A stretch of 50,810 bases of DNA from Candidatus Daviesbacteria bacterium RIFCSPHIGHO2_02_FULL_43_12 (lineage in GTDB: Bacteria; Patescibacteriota; Microgenomatia; Daviesbacterales; UBA10151): the NCBI GenBank assembly GCA_001776775.1, contig MFDD01000006.1:2191-53000 (forward strand), written 5' to 3'. Positions 1 to 6,995 of this stretch are shown piece by piece. The notes under the pieces were generated by a model, which was not told where the DNA came from, did not search any database, and saw only the letters and a program-made list of their open reading frames with translations. Numbering within the stretch: the first letter of the stretch is position 1; every line of letters starts with the position of its first letter. The position numbers were made by a program, and so were the translations under genes.

Positions 1-496
1 CGGTCTGACAACTGCCGTCAACCAGGTTTTGGTTGTCTGGACAGCCACATACCCTACCTGGATCGGACTTTTCTTCATGCCCATCGGCAAATCTTTTCAG
101 CCAATATATATGGGAGGTTCCAGCGTCATCGTTTAAGCAGGCTTCGTCATCATAGGTCACATCTCCATGACCTTGGTCGACTGGAGGCTGATTATCTGAA
201 TTTGGATTAGTACCCGTATCGGGGTTGGGACAGCTAATTGGTTCAGCGCAAGAGTTTTTATCACAAAAAGCCTGACCATTTTCGTCAGTGGAAAAGTAGT
301 GCCAATAAACAGTGCCCTGACAGTTATTACCGGCATCACAGGAATCTCCGGTTGGAGCTCCGATCTGATACTGATCAGGAGCACCACAAGCCACTGGATC
401 CTCAGCCCGAACAGGCGTGACCACGGTCAAAAATGGCGTGACCAGCATGAGTAGTGACAAAAACAGGCAGATAGCTTTACGCAGAAAAATGTTCAT
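1..496 (-). CDS. Partial secreted Cys-rich protein (3' end outside window)
   Basis: The minus frame is open from an ATG at 496 to the window edge, so about 165 N-terminal residues are visible. It begins with a Sec-type signal peptide: MNIFLRK, then a hydrophobic stretch ending near PVRAED at about residue 27. The mature part is rich in Cys, Asp, Asn and Gly, with many short CxxxxxC spacings such as CDAGNNCQG, and looks like a secreted disulfide-bonded or metal-binding surface protein. Its ATG overlaps the stop of the upstream FN3 gene (ATGA at 493-496), which suggests translational coupling and a shared role at the cell surface. No family is recognised. The reading frame is clear; the function is unknown. 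Confidence 0.75.
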   Translation of the reverse strand, partial: MNIFLRKAICLFLSLLMLVTPFLTVVTPVRAEDPVACGAPDQYQIGAPTGDSCDAGNNCQGTVYWHYFSTDENGQAFCDKNSCAEPISCPNPDTGTNPNSDNQPPVDQGHGDVTYDDEACLNDDAGTSHIYWLKRFADGHEEKSDPGRVCGCPDNQNLVDGSCQT

Positions 497-1266
497 TGCT
501 TAGCTTTCGATAAAACTATATCCGGAACAGGCGTCAGCTGATTAAGTTTTAACTGCGCCTGAATCTGACCCCGAAGGCCAGCTTCGACAACCAATTTGAT
601 AGTTGTAGCCGGAGTCAAAGGAAAAAGCTCTTTGCCACCATTTACTTTAACATTGGCCAGATCCAGCTGCCAGGCCCCGTTAGCGGTGGTCAGAACAGCC
701 AAAGTGGCAGAATTAGTCGCATTTTTTAAAGTCAGATAGACGATCACTCCTGCAGCAGGAGTCTTTCTATCTGGTTCGAGAATTTTTCCATAAACCGGAT
801 TTGGCACTGTCGCCGCATTAAAAGTAGGTAGGGTTTTGAAAGAATAAAGCTTGGAACTCCAGATTCCTTGATAAACCCGAGCAAAATAAGTAGTCTCGGG
901 AGTCAGCCCATCTAGGGTTATCAAATGTGTATCTAGTCGGATATTACGATCAAAAACCTGCAGCTGGTCGTCCAATAAACCTCGTTTTAGATTGGGAAAC
1001 ACTCCGAATTTGCCAGATTTATTGACATACAATCGACCCTTAGTGGGCAGGTTGCTGGCCCAGGACAGTGTGACAGACCGATCCGAGACATTAGAAACTA
1101 CTATCGACTTTATTTCCGGATGAGGCTCCAGAGTTAAAGAGATCAGCCAAAGAACTAAAACCAGAGCCATAGTTCCTATAGCAAATATCAGTAGCTTAAG
1201 AGGCGATTTAAATAGACTAGAAATTTTGACCAGGAGGATGCGCAGAATGGAATTTGGGGCAGGCAT
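493..1266 (-). CDS. Membrane-anchored fibronectin type III-like protein
   Basis: A 257-aa protein with a short basic cytoplasmic N-terminus, one strong membrane span (about residues 23-45, rich in L, V, I) and an exported region. Residues about 52-146 read as an FN3-like beta sandwich: SDRSVTLSWASNLPTKGRLY, then LDGLTPETTYFARVY. Residues about 155-250 resemble a carboxypeptidase-regulatory-like/CnaB-type fold (GKILEPDRKTPAAGVIVYL). There is no enzyme motif. It is the first gene of a two-gene unit with the Cys-rich secreted protein downstream. It is probably a structural surface or pilus-associated protein; fold-level calls are by eye. Confidence 0.7.
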   Translation of the reverse strand: MPAPNSILRILLVKISSLFKSPLKLLIFAIGTMALVLVLWLISLTLEPHPEIKSIVVSNVSDRSVTLSWASNLPTKGRLYVNKSGKFGVFPNLKRGLLDDQLQVFDRNIRLDTHLITLDGLTPETTYFARVYQGIWSSKLYSFKTLPTFNAATVPNPVYGKILEPDRKTPAAGVIVYLTLKNATNSATLAVLTTANGAWQLDLANVKVNGGKELFPLTPATTIKLVVEAGLRGQIQAQLKLNQLTPVPDIVLSKAKQ

Positions 1267-1290
1267 ACATTTATATTAATAAATAAAAGT

Positions 1291-1707
1291 CTAATTAGAA
1301 AGAGGTAACACTACCCAACCGCGGCGGTTCGACTTAGGGACCTTCAGAGGAGAGGTTATAAATCGTTCAACCCTATCAATGAAAATAACTGTCCCAAACT
1401 GCGCACTTTCTTTATTCTTAAAGTAACTGACATCCTGTTCCATAGACCCGAAACTCAAATCTTTTCCATAAGCTTTTTTGATTATTTCAAAGTCTGTTTG
1501 GTCCAATCCTTCAAAAAAAAGTACCTTTTTAACTATAAACTGCCCGGAGATCTCCTGACCAGACGGCTTGATAAAAACTACATCTCCTTTGCTGACCTGG
1601 CCAAAAGGAACGAGTCTTTTATTGCTGAAACGCGTTTCGATGGTTTTACGGCCAGCGAAAATCTCTTTAACGGCTTGAGGAGTAAAAATAGCTAAGTGCC
1701 GGCGCAT
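1291..1707 (-). CDS. ASCH-domain (PUA-like) protein
   Basis: 138 aa, the normal size for a stand-alone ASCH domain. The family signature is at the N-terminus: FTPQAVKEIFAGRKTIETRF, where the G-x-K-T-x-E-x-R core is typical. A barrel with KGDVVFIKPSGQEISGQFIV follows. ASCH proteins are PUA-like nucleic-acid-binding folds proposed to act in RNA metabolism or translation control, and some members are ribonucleases. The gene diverges from secE; a TAAGAT hexamer 8 nt before the ATG may be its -10 box, giving an almost leaderless mRNA. Domain identity is good; the exact substrate is unknown. Confidence 0.75.
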   Translation of the reverse strand: MRRHLAIFTPQAVKEIFAGRKTIETRFSNKRLVPFGQVSKGDVVFIKPSGQEISGQFIVKKVLFFEGLDQTDFEIIKKAYGKDLSFGSMEQDVSYFKNKESAQFGTVIFIDRVERFITSPLKVPKSNRRGWVVLPLSN

Positions 1708-1725
1708 ATATAGCTATCTTAGATC

Positions 1726-1763
1726 GCAAATCTCAAATGTCAAATCTTGAATGTCAAATCTAG
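1726..1763. repeat. Degenerate heptamer repeat (gtcaaat family)
   Basis: Tandem 7-nt units resembling gtcaaat/cttgaat fill the gap between the divergent ASCH gene and secE. It is one of about 18 such islands in the window. Confidence 0.7.
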
Positions 1764-1770
1764 CAAACTG

Positions 1771-1779
1771 TGCTATCAT
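1771..1779 (+). promoter_or_regulatory. Extended -10 of secE-nusG
   Basis: TGC-TATCAT is an extended -10 (TGN plus hexamer) lying 11 nt before the secE ATG. The predicted start point would leave a leader of only about 4 nt. No good -35 is seen at the right distance. Confidence 0.55.
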
Positions 1780-1790
1780 TAACACCTAAT

Positions 1791-1991
1791 ATGGCTGCAA
1801 AAATCCGAATTCCCGGCATTGACTTTTTGAGAGAGGTTAAGGTAGAATTGTCAAAAGTTATCTGGCCTAGCCGGCTAGAGACGGTTAAGCTTACGACAAT
1901 TGTTATTGTAGTCACAATTATCGTAGGCTTTTTTGTTTTAGGAATAGACTACGTACTAGCTTTTCTTTTGAAGCTAATAACTAGAACATAA
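1791..1991 (+). CDS. secE: Preprotein translocase subunit SecE
   Basis: 66 aa, the minimal single-span SecE form. The conserved amphipathic helix FLREVKVELSKVIWPSR precedes one transmembrane helix (about residues 35-57). SecE clamps SecY in the SecYEG protein-export channel. I start at the ATG at 1791; a GTG at 1770 in frame would add residues encoded by the -10 box itself. nusG follows 22 nt downstream, the order found across bacteria. Confidence 0.93.
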   Translation: MAAKIRIPGIDFLREVKVELSKVIWPSRLETVKLTTIVIVVTIIVGFFVLGIDYVLAFLLKLITRT

Positions 1992-2013
1992 GGAATGCAG
2001 ACTAAACTAATTT

Positions 2014-2859
2014 ATGACAGACGATAATACCAATTTAATACAAGATGACGTAGCTACCGACCAGGCAGATGTCACTACCATATCCGAACCTACCCAGGAT
2101 CAGGTAGAAGCGCTGAACGAAGAGACCTCAGACGATATGGCAGCCCACGAAGGTCAGGAGTCGAATGTGACTAATGAGTCGAACGAATCGGAAGCTAAGC
2201 AACAAGAAGAACTTGAACCTTCGACTCCTCCGACTCAGGCCGAAGGCCTAGACCCCTCCGACTCAAGTGAAGAACCAGCTAATAGCTCAGACGACCAACT
2301 TGCCACCGAAACGGCTACCCCGTCTGACAACCCTAACGCCCGCTGGTATATCGTACATACCGCTTCCGGGCATGAAAACCGAGTGGCCGCCGCCCTAAAA
2401 CAGCGTATCGAATCTGAACACCTGGAAGACAAGATCCTTGATGTCCTGGTCCCCACCCAGGATAAAATCGAGATCAAAAGCGGTAAAAAAGCCACTGTTA
2501 AAGAAAAGATCTTTCCTGGATATATCCTCGTTAAAATGATTTTAGACGACATCTCTTGGCTCTCTGTCCGCACAACTCCAGGGGTAACAGCTTTTGTGGG
2601 TATCGGTAATAAACCCACCCCTATTCCCGAGCATGAGGTGCGCACAATTATCAAGTTTATGACCCAAGGTGCCGCTCCTACCTTTAAAGATGTCTTTATG
2701 CCGAATGATACTGTCAAGATCGTTGACGGACCATTTACTGACTTTATCGGCAAGGTTGACTCTGTAGACAAAGAACATGGCAAGGTCCGGATATTAGTTT
2801 CTATCTTCGGACGAGAAACCCCAGTCGAGCTCGATTTTCTACAAGTCACCAAGCTTTAA
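2014..2859 (+). CDS. nusG: Transcription antitermination factor NusG with acidic N-terminal tail
   Basis: 281 aa against about 180 for a typical NusG. Residues from 109 (ARWYIVHTASGHENRVA) form the NGN domain with FPGYILVKM and TPGVTAFVG; the C-terminal KOW domain is NDTVKIVDGPFTDFIGKV onward. NusG binds RNA polymerase and links it to Rho or to ribosomal protein S10. Residues 1-108 are a low-complexity tail rich in Asp, Glu, Ser, Thr and Gln with almost no basic residues, apparently disordered. The tail starts MTDDNTN, closely like MTDENTN of L7/L12 in this window. It is co-directional with secE. No strong Shine-Dalgarno lies at normal spacing. Confidence 0.93.
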   Translation: MTDDNTNLIQDDVATDQADVTTISEPTQDQVEALNEETSDDMAAHEGQESNVTNESNESEAKQQEELEPSTPPTQAEGLDPSDSSEEPANSSDDQLATETATPSDNPNARWYIVHTASGHENRVAAALKQRIESEHLEDKILDVLVPTQDKIEIKSGKKATVKEKIFPGYILVKMILDDISWLSVRTTPGVTAFVGIGNKPTPIPEHEVRTIIKFMTQGAAPTFKDVFMPNDTVKIVDGPFTDFIGKVDSVDKEHGKVRILVSIFGRETPVELDFLQVTKL

Positions 2860-2899
2860 ACTAATAGGTCTTCAAAATTATTCATTGCGCGGAGTGGTG

Positions 2900-2905
2900 T
2901 ATAAT
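2900..2905 (+). promoter_or_regulatory. -10 box, leaderless start of orphan gene
   Basis: A perfect TATAAT ends 6 nt before the ATG at 2912, so transcription should begin at or next to the start codon. No Shine-Dalgarno is possible in such an mRNA. Confidence 0.6.
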
Positions 2906-2911
2906 ATTTAT

Positions 2912-3235
2912 ATGAATAATTTAGACACTATTCCTGGGTCCCCACAACCATCTGCTGAAGTTCCAAAACTGACTCAGGAAAATATTAAACATCCTGCACG
3001 GGGCATACTTGGCAGAGCTCTTTACTTTGCCGGTGCTCTTAGAGATAGAATCGTTCATTTTGCTACAAAGCCCGTTAACCCAATTGATGGCAGTTCTAGT
3101 TACCAGAGGTCCTCAGTACTGATACCGCCGTACTTGTCGGAACCGCAAAATCCTCCGGAAGCTACTCCCGAGCAGCCCTTAAGAGCCACTATCAAAGAGG
3201 TTACTCGTAATCTTCCGCTTTTTCCCCAGGGCTAA
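2912..3235 (+). CDS. Hypothetical 107-aa protein
   Basis: Unrecognised. I use the ATG at 2912 rather than an upstream GTG in frame, because a TATAAT box ends 6 nt before it. The protein is Pro-rich at both ends with a central segment (LGRALYFAGALRDRIVHFAT) that could form an amphipathic helix. There is no signal peptide and no membrane span of full length. It resembles the next gene in style: a disordered Pro-rich N-terminus followed by a short helical region. It sits inside the nusG-rplK interval, which is normally empty. Confidence 0.55.
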   Translation: MNNLDTIPGSPQPSAEVPKLTQENIKHPARGILGRALYFAGALRDRIVHFATKPVNPIDGSSSYQRSSVLIPPYLSEPQNPPEATPEQPLRATIKEVTRNLPLFPQG

Positions 3236-3265
3236 ACTTAAAAATTTAGATTATTTTTAAGTTTA
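3233..3265. terminator. 13-bp AT-rich hairpin after orphan gene
   Basis: TAAACTTAAAAAT (3233-3245) and its exact inverted copy (3253-3265) flank a 7-nt loop. The stem starts at the TAA stop codon of the preceding gene. It lacks a free T-tract, so termination is plausible but unproved. Confidence 0.5.
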
Positions 3266-3278
3266 ACTACGACAAACA

Positions 3279-3287
3279 TGCTATCAT
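3279..3287 (+). promoter_or_regulatory. Extended -10, leaderless start
   Basis: TGC-TATCAT, the same extended -10 as at secE, ends 7 nt before the ATG at 3295, again placing the start point at the start codon. Confidence 0.6.
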
Positions 3288-3294
3288 TATATCT

Positions 3295-3792
3295 ATGCCT
3301 GAAACGCCTGAACAAATTGCCGCTGCCAATGCTTCGGCCAAAGAAGAATTTCGGCAGAGTGTTTTAGCTGGTGTAGCACACGCTGCGGAAGAGGAAAAAA
3401 AGACTACTCTTGTTGAACCTGAAGAATCTATTCAACAACCATCCGTTCCTTTAAAAGAAAGGCTCCATCAATGGAGTATCAAAGCTCGAGCTGGACTACG
3501 GCTTATACCTGAGGTCTTGACCATGAGAGATCGGGCTTGGGAAAATTATGCAGTTCGAGTTATTCGAAATGAACCGGGTCTCTCACCTAGGTTAATTACA
3601 ACTCTAGTTACTGAGGATCCAAAAAAATTCTTCGATGATCCTCGTTTTCGAGAAGTCTTAGCAGACAAGGCTGGATCAAACTTTAATCCAGTCGACGACT
3701 CTGCAATCCTGAGGCGTTCTATCATGCAGGCTCCTAATACATCTGCAGCACGAGCTCAATTAGAATCCAAACTACGAGTGACAGCTCCTTAA
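3295..3792 (+). CDS. Hypothetical 165-aa protein
   Basis: Unrecognised soluble protein. Residues 1-60 are Glu/Ala/Lys-rich and probably disordered or helical; residues about 60-165 are a mixed helical region with many Arg and Leu (LRLIPEVLTMRDRAWENYAV). There is no signal peptide or membrane span. It has its own extended -10 promoter with a leaderless start. It lies between nusG and rplK; a role in translation or transcription is only guilt by association. Confidence 0.55.
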   Translation: MPETPEQIAAANASAKEEFRQSVLAGVAHAAEEEKKTTLVEPEESIQQPSVPLKERLHQWSIKARAGLRLIPEVLTMRDRAWENYAVRVIRNEPGLSPRLITTLVTEDPKKFFDDPRFREVLADKAGSNFNPVDDSAILRRSIMQAPNTSAARAQLESKLRVTAP

Positions 3793-3802
3793 CCCCAACC
3801 TC

Positions 3803-3831
3803 TTGCAAATCGAATCTAAAAAAGAGATAAT
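3803..3831 (+). promoter_or_regulatory. Promoter of rplK
   Basis: TTGCAA (3803-3808), 17-nt spacer, GATAAT (3826-3831). The predicted start near 3838 gives a leader of about 19 nt before rplK. Confidence 0.6.
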
Positions 3832-3856
3832 ACTCAGGTCAAATTAGTTCACAGCT

Positions 3857-4285
3857 ATGCCTGTACGCAAGATTAAAACTCTAATTAAACTCAATATCCC
3901 TGCTGGGGCTGCTACCGCTGCTCCTCCGGTCGGTCCAGCTCTGGGACAACATGGTCTGCCGATCATGGACTTTGTGAAACAATACAATGAACGCACCAAA
4001 GAACGGATGGGCAATATCTTACCGGTGGTGATCACCGCTTATGATGATAGGACCTTTACTTTTATTACCAAAGAACCACCTGTGGCTGAAATGATTAAGA
4101 AAGCTTTGCAGGTTGAAAAAGGTTCTGGCAAAGCCGGACGCGAATTTGCTGGCACTCTGTCCAAGAGTCAGGTTGAGGAGATTGCTAAAGCCAAGATGCC
4201 AGATTTAAATGCCAATTCTGTTGAAGCGGCCATGAAGGTCGTTGAAGGTACAGCCAGATCAATGGGAGTGAAAGTGGCAGCGTAG
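3857..4285 (+). CDS. rplK: 50S ribosomal protein L11
   Basis: 142 aa, full length. The N-terminal domain has the L11 signature [20 protein letters not shown] followed by [17 protein letters not shown]; the C-terminal RNA-binding domain includes [17 protein letters not shown] and GTARSMGV. L11 binds the GTPase-associated centre of 23S rRNA and is needed for factor-dependent GTP hydrolysis. It has a recognisable promoter of its own and is followed at 43 nt by rplA, the normal pairing. Confidence 0.96.
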   Translation: MPVRKIKTLIKLNIPAGAATAAPPVGPALGQHGLPIMDFVKQYNERTKERMGNILPVVITAYDDRTFTFITKEPPVAEMIKKALQVEKGSGKAGREFAGTLSKSQVEEIAKAKMPDLNANSVEAAMKVVEGTARSMGVKVAA

Positions 4286-4287
4286 CT

Positions 4288-4321
4288 GCCATCCTGAGCT
4301 AGTGAGACGAGTCGAAGGATC
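4288..4321. repeat. Dispersed palindromic repeat, variant copy
   Basis: Starts with ATCCTGAG and ends with CGAAGGAT, with a variable middle. It shares its arms with the copy at 6861-6882. It fills the rplK-rplA gap and supplies the GAAGGA Shine-Dalgarno of rplA. Confidence 0.6.
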
Positions 4322-4327
4322 CAAAAA

Positions 4328-5095
4328 ATGAAGAAATTAACGGAAGAAACAAAAGAACCAACAGAGAAAAAAATAGCAACTGCTAATAAGGCAGAAACTC
4401 CTGCTAAGAAAAAAGCCAAACTCTCTAAGGTAGCTAAAAAAACCACTAAAAAGGCCCGAAAACAAACTCGGGGAACAAAATATCAAGCAAAGGCCGAGCT
4501 GGTCGAAAGAGTCCGCAAATACCCCCTTACTGAGGCCATCGATTTGGCCAAACAAACTTCGTATACCAAGTTTCCAACTACCTTAGCCGTCCACATTAAT
4601 ACTTCCCAAGCAGGCGTCCGTGGACTAGTCACCCTTCCCTTTGCTGCTGGAAAAAAGCTCAGAGTTTTGGCTTTTGGTAAAGGGGCCAGCGAATCCGGAG
4701 CAGACCTGGTTGGAACCGATGAGACAGTCGCTGCGATTGAAAAATCCAAGATCGACTTTGATGTGGTGGTAGCTACTCCTGACTGGATGCCCAGACTAGC
4801 TAAAGTCGCTCGGGTTCTGGGTCCTCGGGGTCTGATGCCTAATCCGAAATCCGGAACTATTACCGATAATCTGGCTAAAGCTGTGGCTGAGCTGCAATCC
4901 GGAAAGACAGAATACAAGACTGAACCAAACGGTAAGGTGATTCATTTAGGCGTTGGCAAAGCTGAACAGTCAACCGCCGAGATCGCCGCCAATATCAAAA
5001 CCCTCTTTACCACTATCGGTAAATCCCGAGTCCAGCAGCTGGTCATCGCCCCAACCATGGGTCTAGGGGTCAAAATCGACCCAGCTTCAATATAA
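4328..5095 (+). CDS. rplA: 50S ribosomal protein L1 with basic N-terminal tail
   Basis: 255 aa. From about residue 52 (KYQAKAELVERVRKYPLTEA) the protein follows the L1 fold, with the conserved rRNA-binding motif LGPRGLMPNPKSGTI and the C-terminal QLVIAPTMGLGVKIDP. L1 forms the mobile stalk that contacts E-site tRNA, and in many bacteria represses its own operon. Residues 1-51 are an added tail rich in Lys, Ala and Thr, resembling histone H1 tails and probably binding RNA electrostatically. A GAAGGA Shine-Dalgarno about 8 nt before the ATG comes from a dispersed repeat. Confidence 0.95.
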   Translation: MKKLTEETKEPTEKKIATANKAETPAKKKAKLSKVAKKTTKKARKQTRGTKYQAKAELVERVRKYPLTEAIDLAKQTSYTKFPTTLAVHINTSQAGVRGLVTLPFAAGKKLRVLAFGKGASESGADLVGTDETVAAIEKSKIDFDVVVATPDWMPRLAKVARVLGPRGLMPNPKSGTITDNLAKAVAELQSGKTEYKTEPNGKVIHLGVGKAEQSTAEIAANIKTLFTTIGKSRVQQLVIAPTMGLGVKIDPASI

Positions 5096-5162
5096 ATTAA
5101 AGTCATTAAGGTAATTAGAGCGATTAAAGCTTCATTAACGAAGCTAAAATCTGGGAAAAATA

Positions 5163-5275
5163 GCTCAGAGTGATGAGTTAAGAGTTCAGAGTAAAAATAA
5201 CTCTGCACTCTACATTCTACACTCTTAATTCTCGTCGCTCTTTCCTTGACTCTTGACCCTTGCCACTTGTCACTC
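5163..5275. repeat. Degenerate heptamer repeat island
   Basis: Several 7-nt families follow one another (gagttca, ctctaca, cttgacc, cttgtca types) over about 110 nt between rplA and the dockerin gene. The first part can pair with the second (ctcagagt against actctgca-like units). Confidence 0.65.
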
Positions 5276-5295
5276 CTGTCTATTACTATTAAGGT

Positions 5296-6228
5296 ATGCT
5301 CAAGCTGCCATTTGCAATTCCCCGTTTGGGAATAACCCAAATAATTATTCTGGTCTTTACAATCCTGACGGCTATTATTCCAATCACGGTTTTCTTGCTG
5401 TCTCAAAGTTATCGCTCCAGCAGTCATGCCTCTGAGCAAATAGATCAAAGTACCGGCCCCAAGACCACATCCCATGAAGTTCCCAAGGATTCACCTATTA
5501 AAGACCTCTTAGATAACTCCGCTTCAAATCCCCAGGCTTCTCCCGGTACCGAATCCGGGTCTGCTGATGAAGGTTTAACTGGACTAACTGCTCAGATAGT
5601 CGGACCGACCCTGGATTTTATTATCCAGCTCGAAGGACGACCTGCCAGCAGCCAAGCCGCAAAAATCTTTTTAGGAATAGCTACCGGCTCAGCTCAGCTT
5701 AAACCCAATTATTTATTGTCCTTTGCCATAGACGTACCGGCCAGCGGCAGCTACCAAGGGCTTTCTATCCAAGGACTAACTGTTGGCAGTGAGTATACCG
5801 CCTACCTCAAAGGTCCTCAGCAGATTGCTACCTCTTCGGCCTTTACTGTTAGTCCGAATAAAGCCAATCTAAACCCAACTGGAAACCCTCTCTTGATGCT
5901 GACTGGGGACTTAAACGACGATAATCGTATCGACTCCTCAGACCAGACTATCGCCGATAAAGCCACTGGTTCGAATAAAACATCGGGCAACTGGAATCCG
6001 ATCGTGGACTTTAATCTTGATGGAGTGGTCAATAACTTTGACCTCAATTATGTACGTAAAAACCAGGGTCTAACCGGAGCCTCGGGAGCCTGGTATTCTA
6101 GTCCTCCCATTGCCTCAAAGTCAGCATCCCTCGATACCTCACAAGCTATTGGTTCGCCTCTGTTGGAGTCTCCGTATAAACCCCAGGGGGTCTCTGATGG
6201 GTATTGGATGTGGATGCCGAGCTTCTAA
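5296..6228 (+). CDS. Membrane-anchored dockerin-type surface protein
   Basis: 310 aa. One membrane span/uncleaved signal at about residues 15-38 (IIILVFTILTAIIPITVFLL), a Ser/Pro-rich linker to about 95, a beta-rich domain (about 100-200) and a C-terminal dockerin-like module (about 205-260). That module has two Ca-binding loops, DLNDDNRIDSSD and DFNLDGVVNNFD. Dockerins dock to cohesin modules; in bacteria without cellulosomes they serve cell-surface assembly. No cohesin is recognised in the window. It has its own upstream region made of heptamer repeats; a TATTAC box 12 nt before the ATG is a possible -10. It separates rplA from rplJ. Confidence 0.75.
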   Translation: MLKLPFAIPRLGITQIIILVFTILTAIIPITVFLLSQSYRSSSHASEQIDQSTGPKTTSHEVPKDSPIKDLLDNSASNPQASPGTESGSADEGLTGLTAQIVGPTLDFIIQLEGRPASSQAAKIFLGIATGSAQLKPNYLLSFAIDVPASGSYQGLSIQGLTVGSEYTAYLKGPQQIATSSAFTVSPNKANLNPTGNPLLMLTGDLNDDNRIDSSDQTIADKATGSNKTSGNWNPIVDFNLDGVVNNFDLNYVRKNQGLTGASGAWYSSPPIASKSASLDTSQAIGSPLLESPYKPQGVSDGYWMWMPSF

Positions 6229-6334
6229 ACGCACCAACTTTTCGGATAAATCTCTTGATCTGTACTCGGTCGAGGTCACTCGGACCTCGAAAACAGGATA
6301 CCTTCCTTTTGATCGCACCAATATTTCGGATAAC

Positions 6335-6364
6335 TTGACACTAATCTAGGCTATAGGATACAAT
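6335..6364 (+). promoter_or_regulatory. Consensus-like promoter of small secreted protein
   Basis: Perfect TTGACA (6335-6340), 18-nt spacer, TACAAT (6359-6364). The start point near 6371 leaves a leader of about 7 nt and no Shine-Dalgarno. Confidence 0.7.
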
Positions 6365-6377
6365 TCAAAATAGAAAT

Positions 6378-6782
6378 ATGCGATCAGAACTTTCAAGACG
6401 TGTTGAGACAGTTCGTAAAGCAGCTGCAAGAGCAGGGATACTTGCTCTGGCTGTCCTTCCTTTGGCCTTACTTCCAACTGGTGCTGCTGCTCAGGAAGCT
6501 GTTACGCCAGCTAAGAGCTGCGTTAAGGATGCACTAGTACGTATCGAATCTTTGGGTGATGGATGGCACAATGTGCATTCCCGGGGAGATTGTTCTGAAT
6601 ACTATGGCGGAGTCTGGAGAACTAACCGTGCTGGCGGTGAGGTAGTTGCGATCAGAACCGGAAGATTACCAGATGGTACAGTCTGCCGATATAATGTACA
6701 TCAGGCAGGCGAAATGTATGCTGGCGGACTCTGGGGAGATCCTAAATGTAATGGTAAGGGTGTTAATGCCCTTCAGCGATAA
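6378..6782 (+). CDS. Small secreted protein with four Cys and an internal repeat
   Basis: 134 aa, unrecognised. Signal peptide at about 1-38 (ILALAVLPLALLPTGAAA, cut near AAA-QEA). The mature part has four Cys (48, 72, 103, 124), fit for two disulfides. Two halves resemble each other: NVHSRGDCSEYYGGVW and NVHQAGEMYAGGLW share NVH, G, Y, GG and W. It is driven by one of the most consensus-like promoters in the window, so it may be abundant. It lies among ribosomal protein genes with no obvious functional link. Confidence 0.7.
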   Translation: MRSELSRRVETVRKAAARAGILALAVLPLALLPTGAAAQEAVTPAKSCVKDALVRIESLGDGWHNVHSRGDCSEYYGGVWRTNRAGGEVVAIRTGRLPDGTVCRYNVHQAGEMYAGGLWGDPKCNGKGVNALQR

Positions 6783-6809
6783 TCCTCACCACCCACAAAG
6801 CCCTCTAGG

Positions 6810-6839
6810 TTGACAAGTCACATACCGATCGGTTAAGAT
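6810..6839 (+). promoter_or_regulatory. Promoter of rplJ-rplL
   Basis: TTGACA (6810-6815), 18-nt spacer, TAAGAT (6834-6839). A start near 6846 gives a 150-nt leader before rplJ, much longer than other leaders here. Confidence 0.65.
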
Positions 6840-6860
6840 ACTCCAGCTTGAGAAAGTATG

Positions 6861-6882
6861 CATCCTGAGCGAAGTCGAAGGA
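6861..6882. repeat. Dispersed palindromic repeat
   Basis: CATCCTGAGCGAAGTCGAAG followed by GA; imperfectly self-complementary at its ends (TCCT/AGGA). A variant lies at 4288-4321. It is within the rplJ leader. Confidence 0.6.
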
Positions 6883-6907
6883 ATAAGTCATACCGAGGCG
6901 TTAAGTA

Positions 6908-6969
6908 GATCGTTAATCGTTGGTCGTTAATCGAAAAGTCGATACACGATACATGATAATCGATACACC
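6908..6969. repeat. Degenerate heptamer repeat (cgttaat and gatacac families)
   Basis: Two neighbouring 7-nt families: cgttaat/cgttggt and gatacac/gatacat. They occupy the distal part of the rplJ leader, directly before the attenuator-like hairpin. Confidence 0.7.
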
Positions 6970-6970
6970 A

Positions 6971-6995
6971 AAACTCCTCGAAGAGGAGTTTTTTT
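6971..6995 (+). terminator. Terminator-like hairpin ending at rplJ ATG
   Basis: AAACTCCTC (6971-6979), GAA loop, GAGGAGTTT (6983-6991), then T up to 6995; the ATG is at 6996. The right arm contains GAGGAG, the Shine-Dalgarno of rplJ. The same element could stop transcription or hide the ribosome-binding site. Confidence 0.7.

Noticed and set aside
157-387. 76-aa minus-strand frame
   Set aside because: It lies in a different frame from the open, signal-peptide-bearing gene that covers 1-496 and overlaps by ATGA with its neighbour; it is a shadow.
2235-2852. 205-aa minus-strand frame opposite nusG
   Set aside because: The plus strand encodes an unmistakable NusG; the antisense product is low-complexity Ser/Thr-rich with no motif or start signal.
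4483-4917. 144-aa minus-strand frame opposite rplA
   Set aside because: Shadow of the conserved L1 coding sequence; no ribosome-binding site or family signature.
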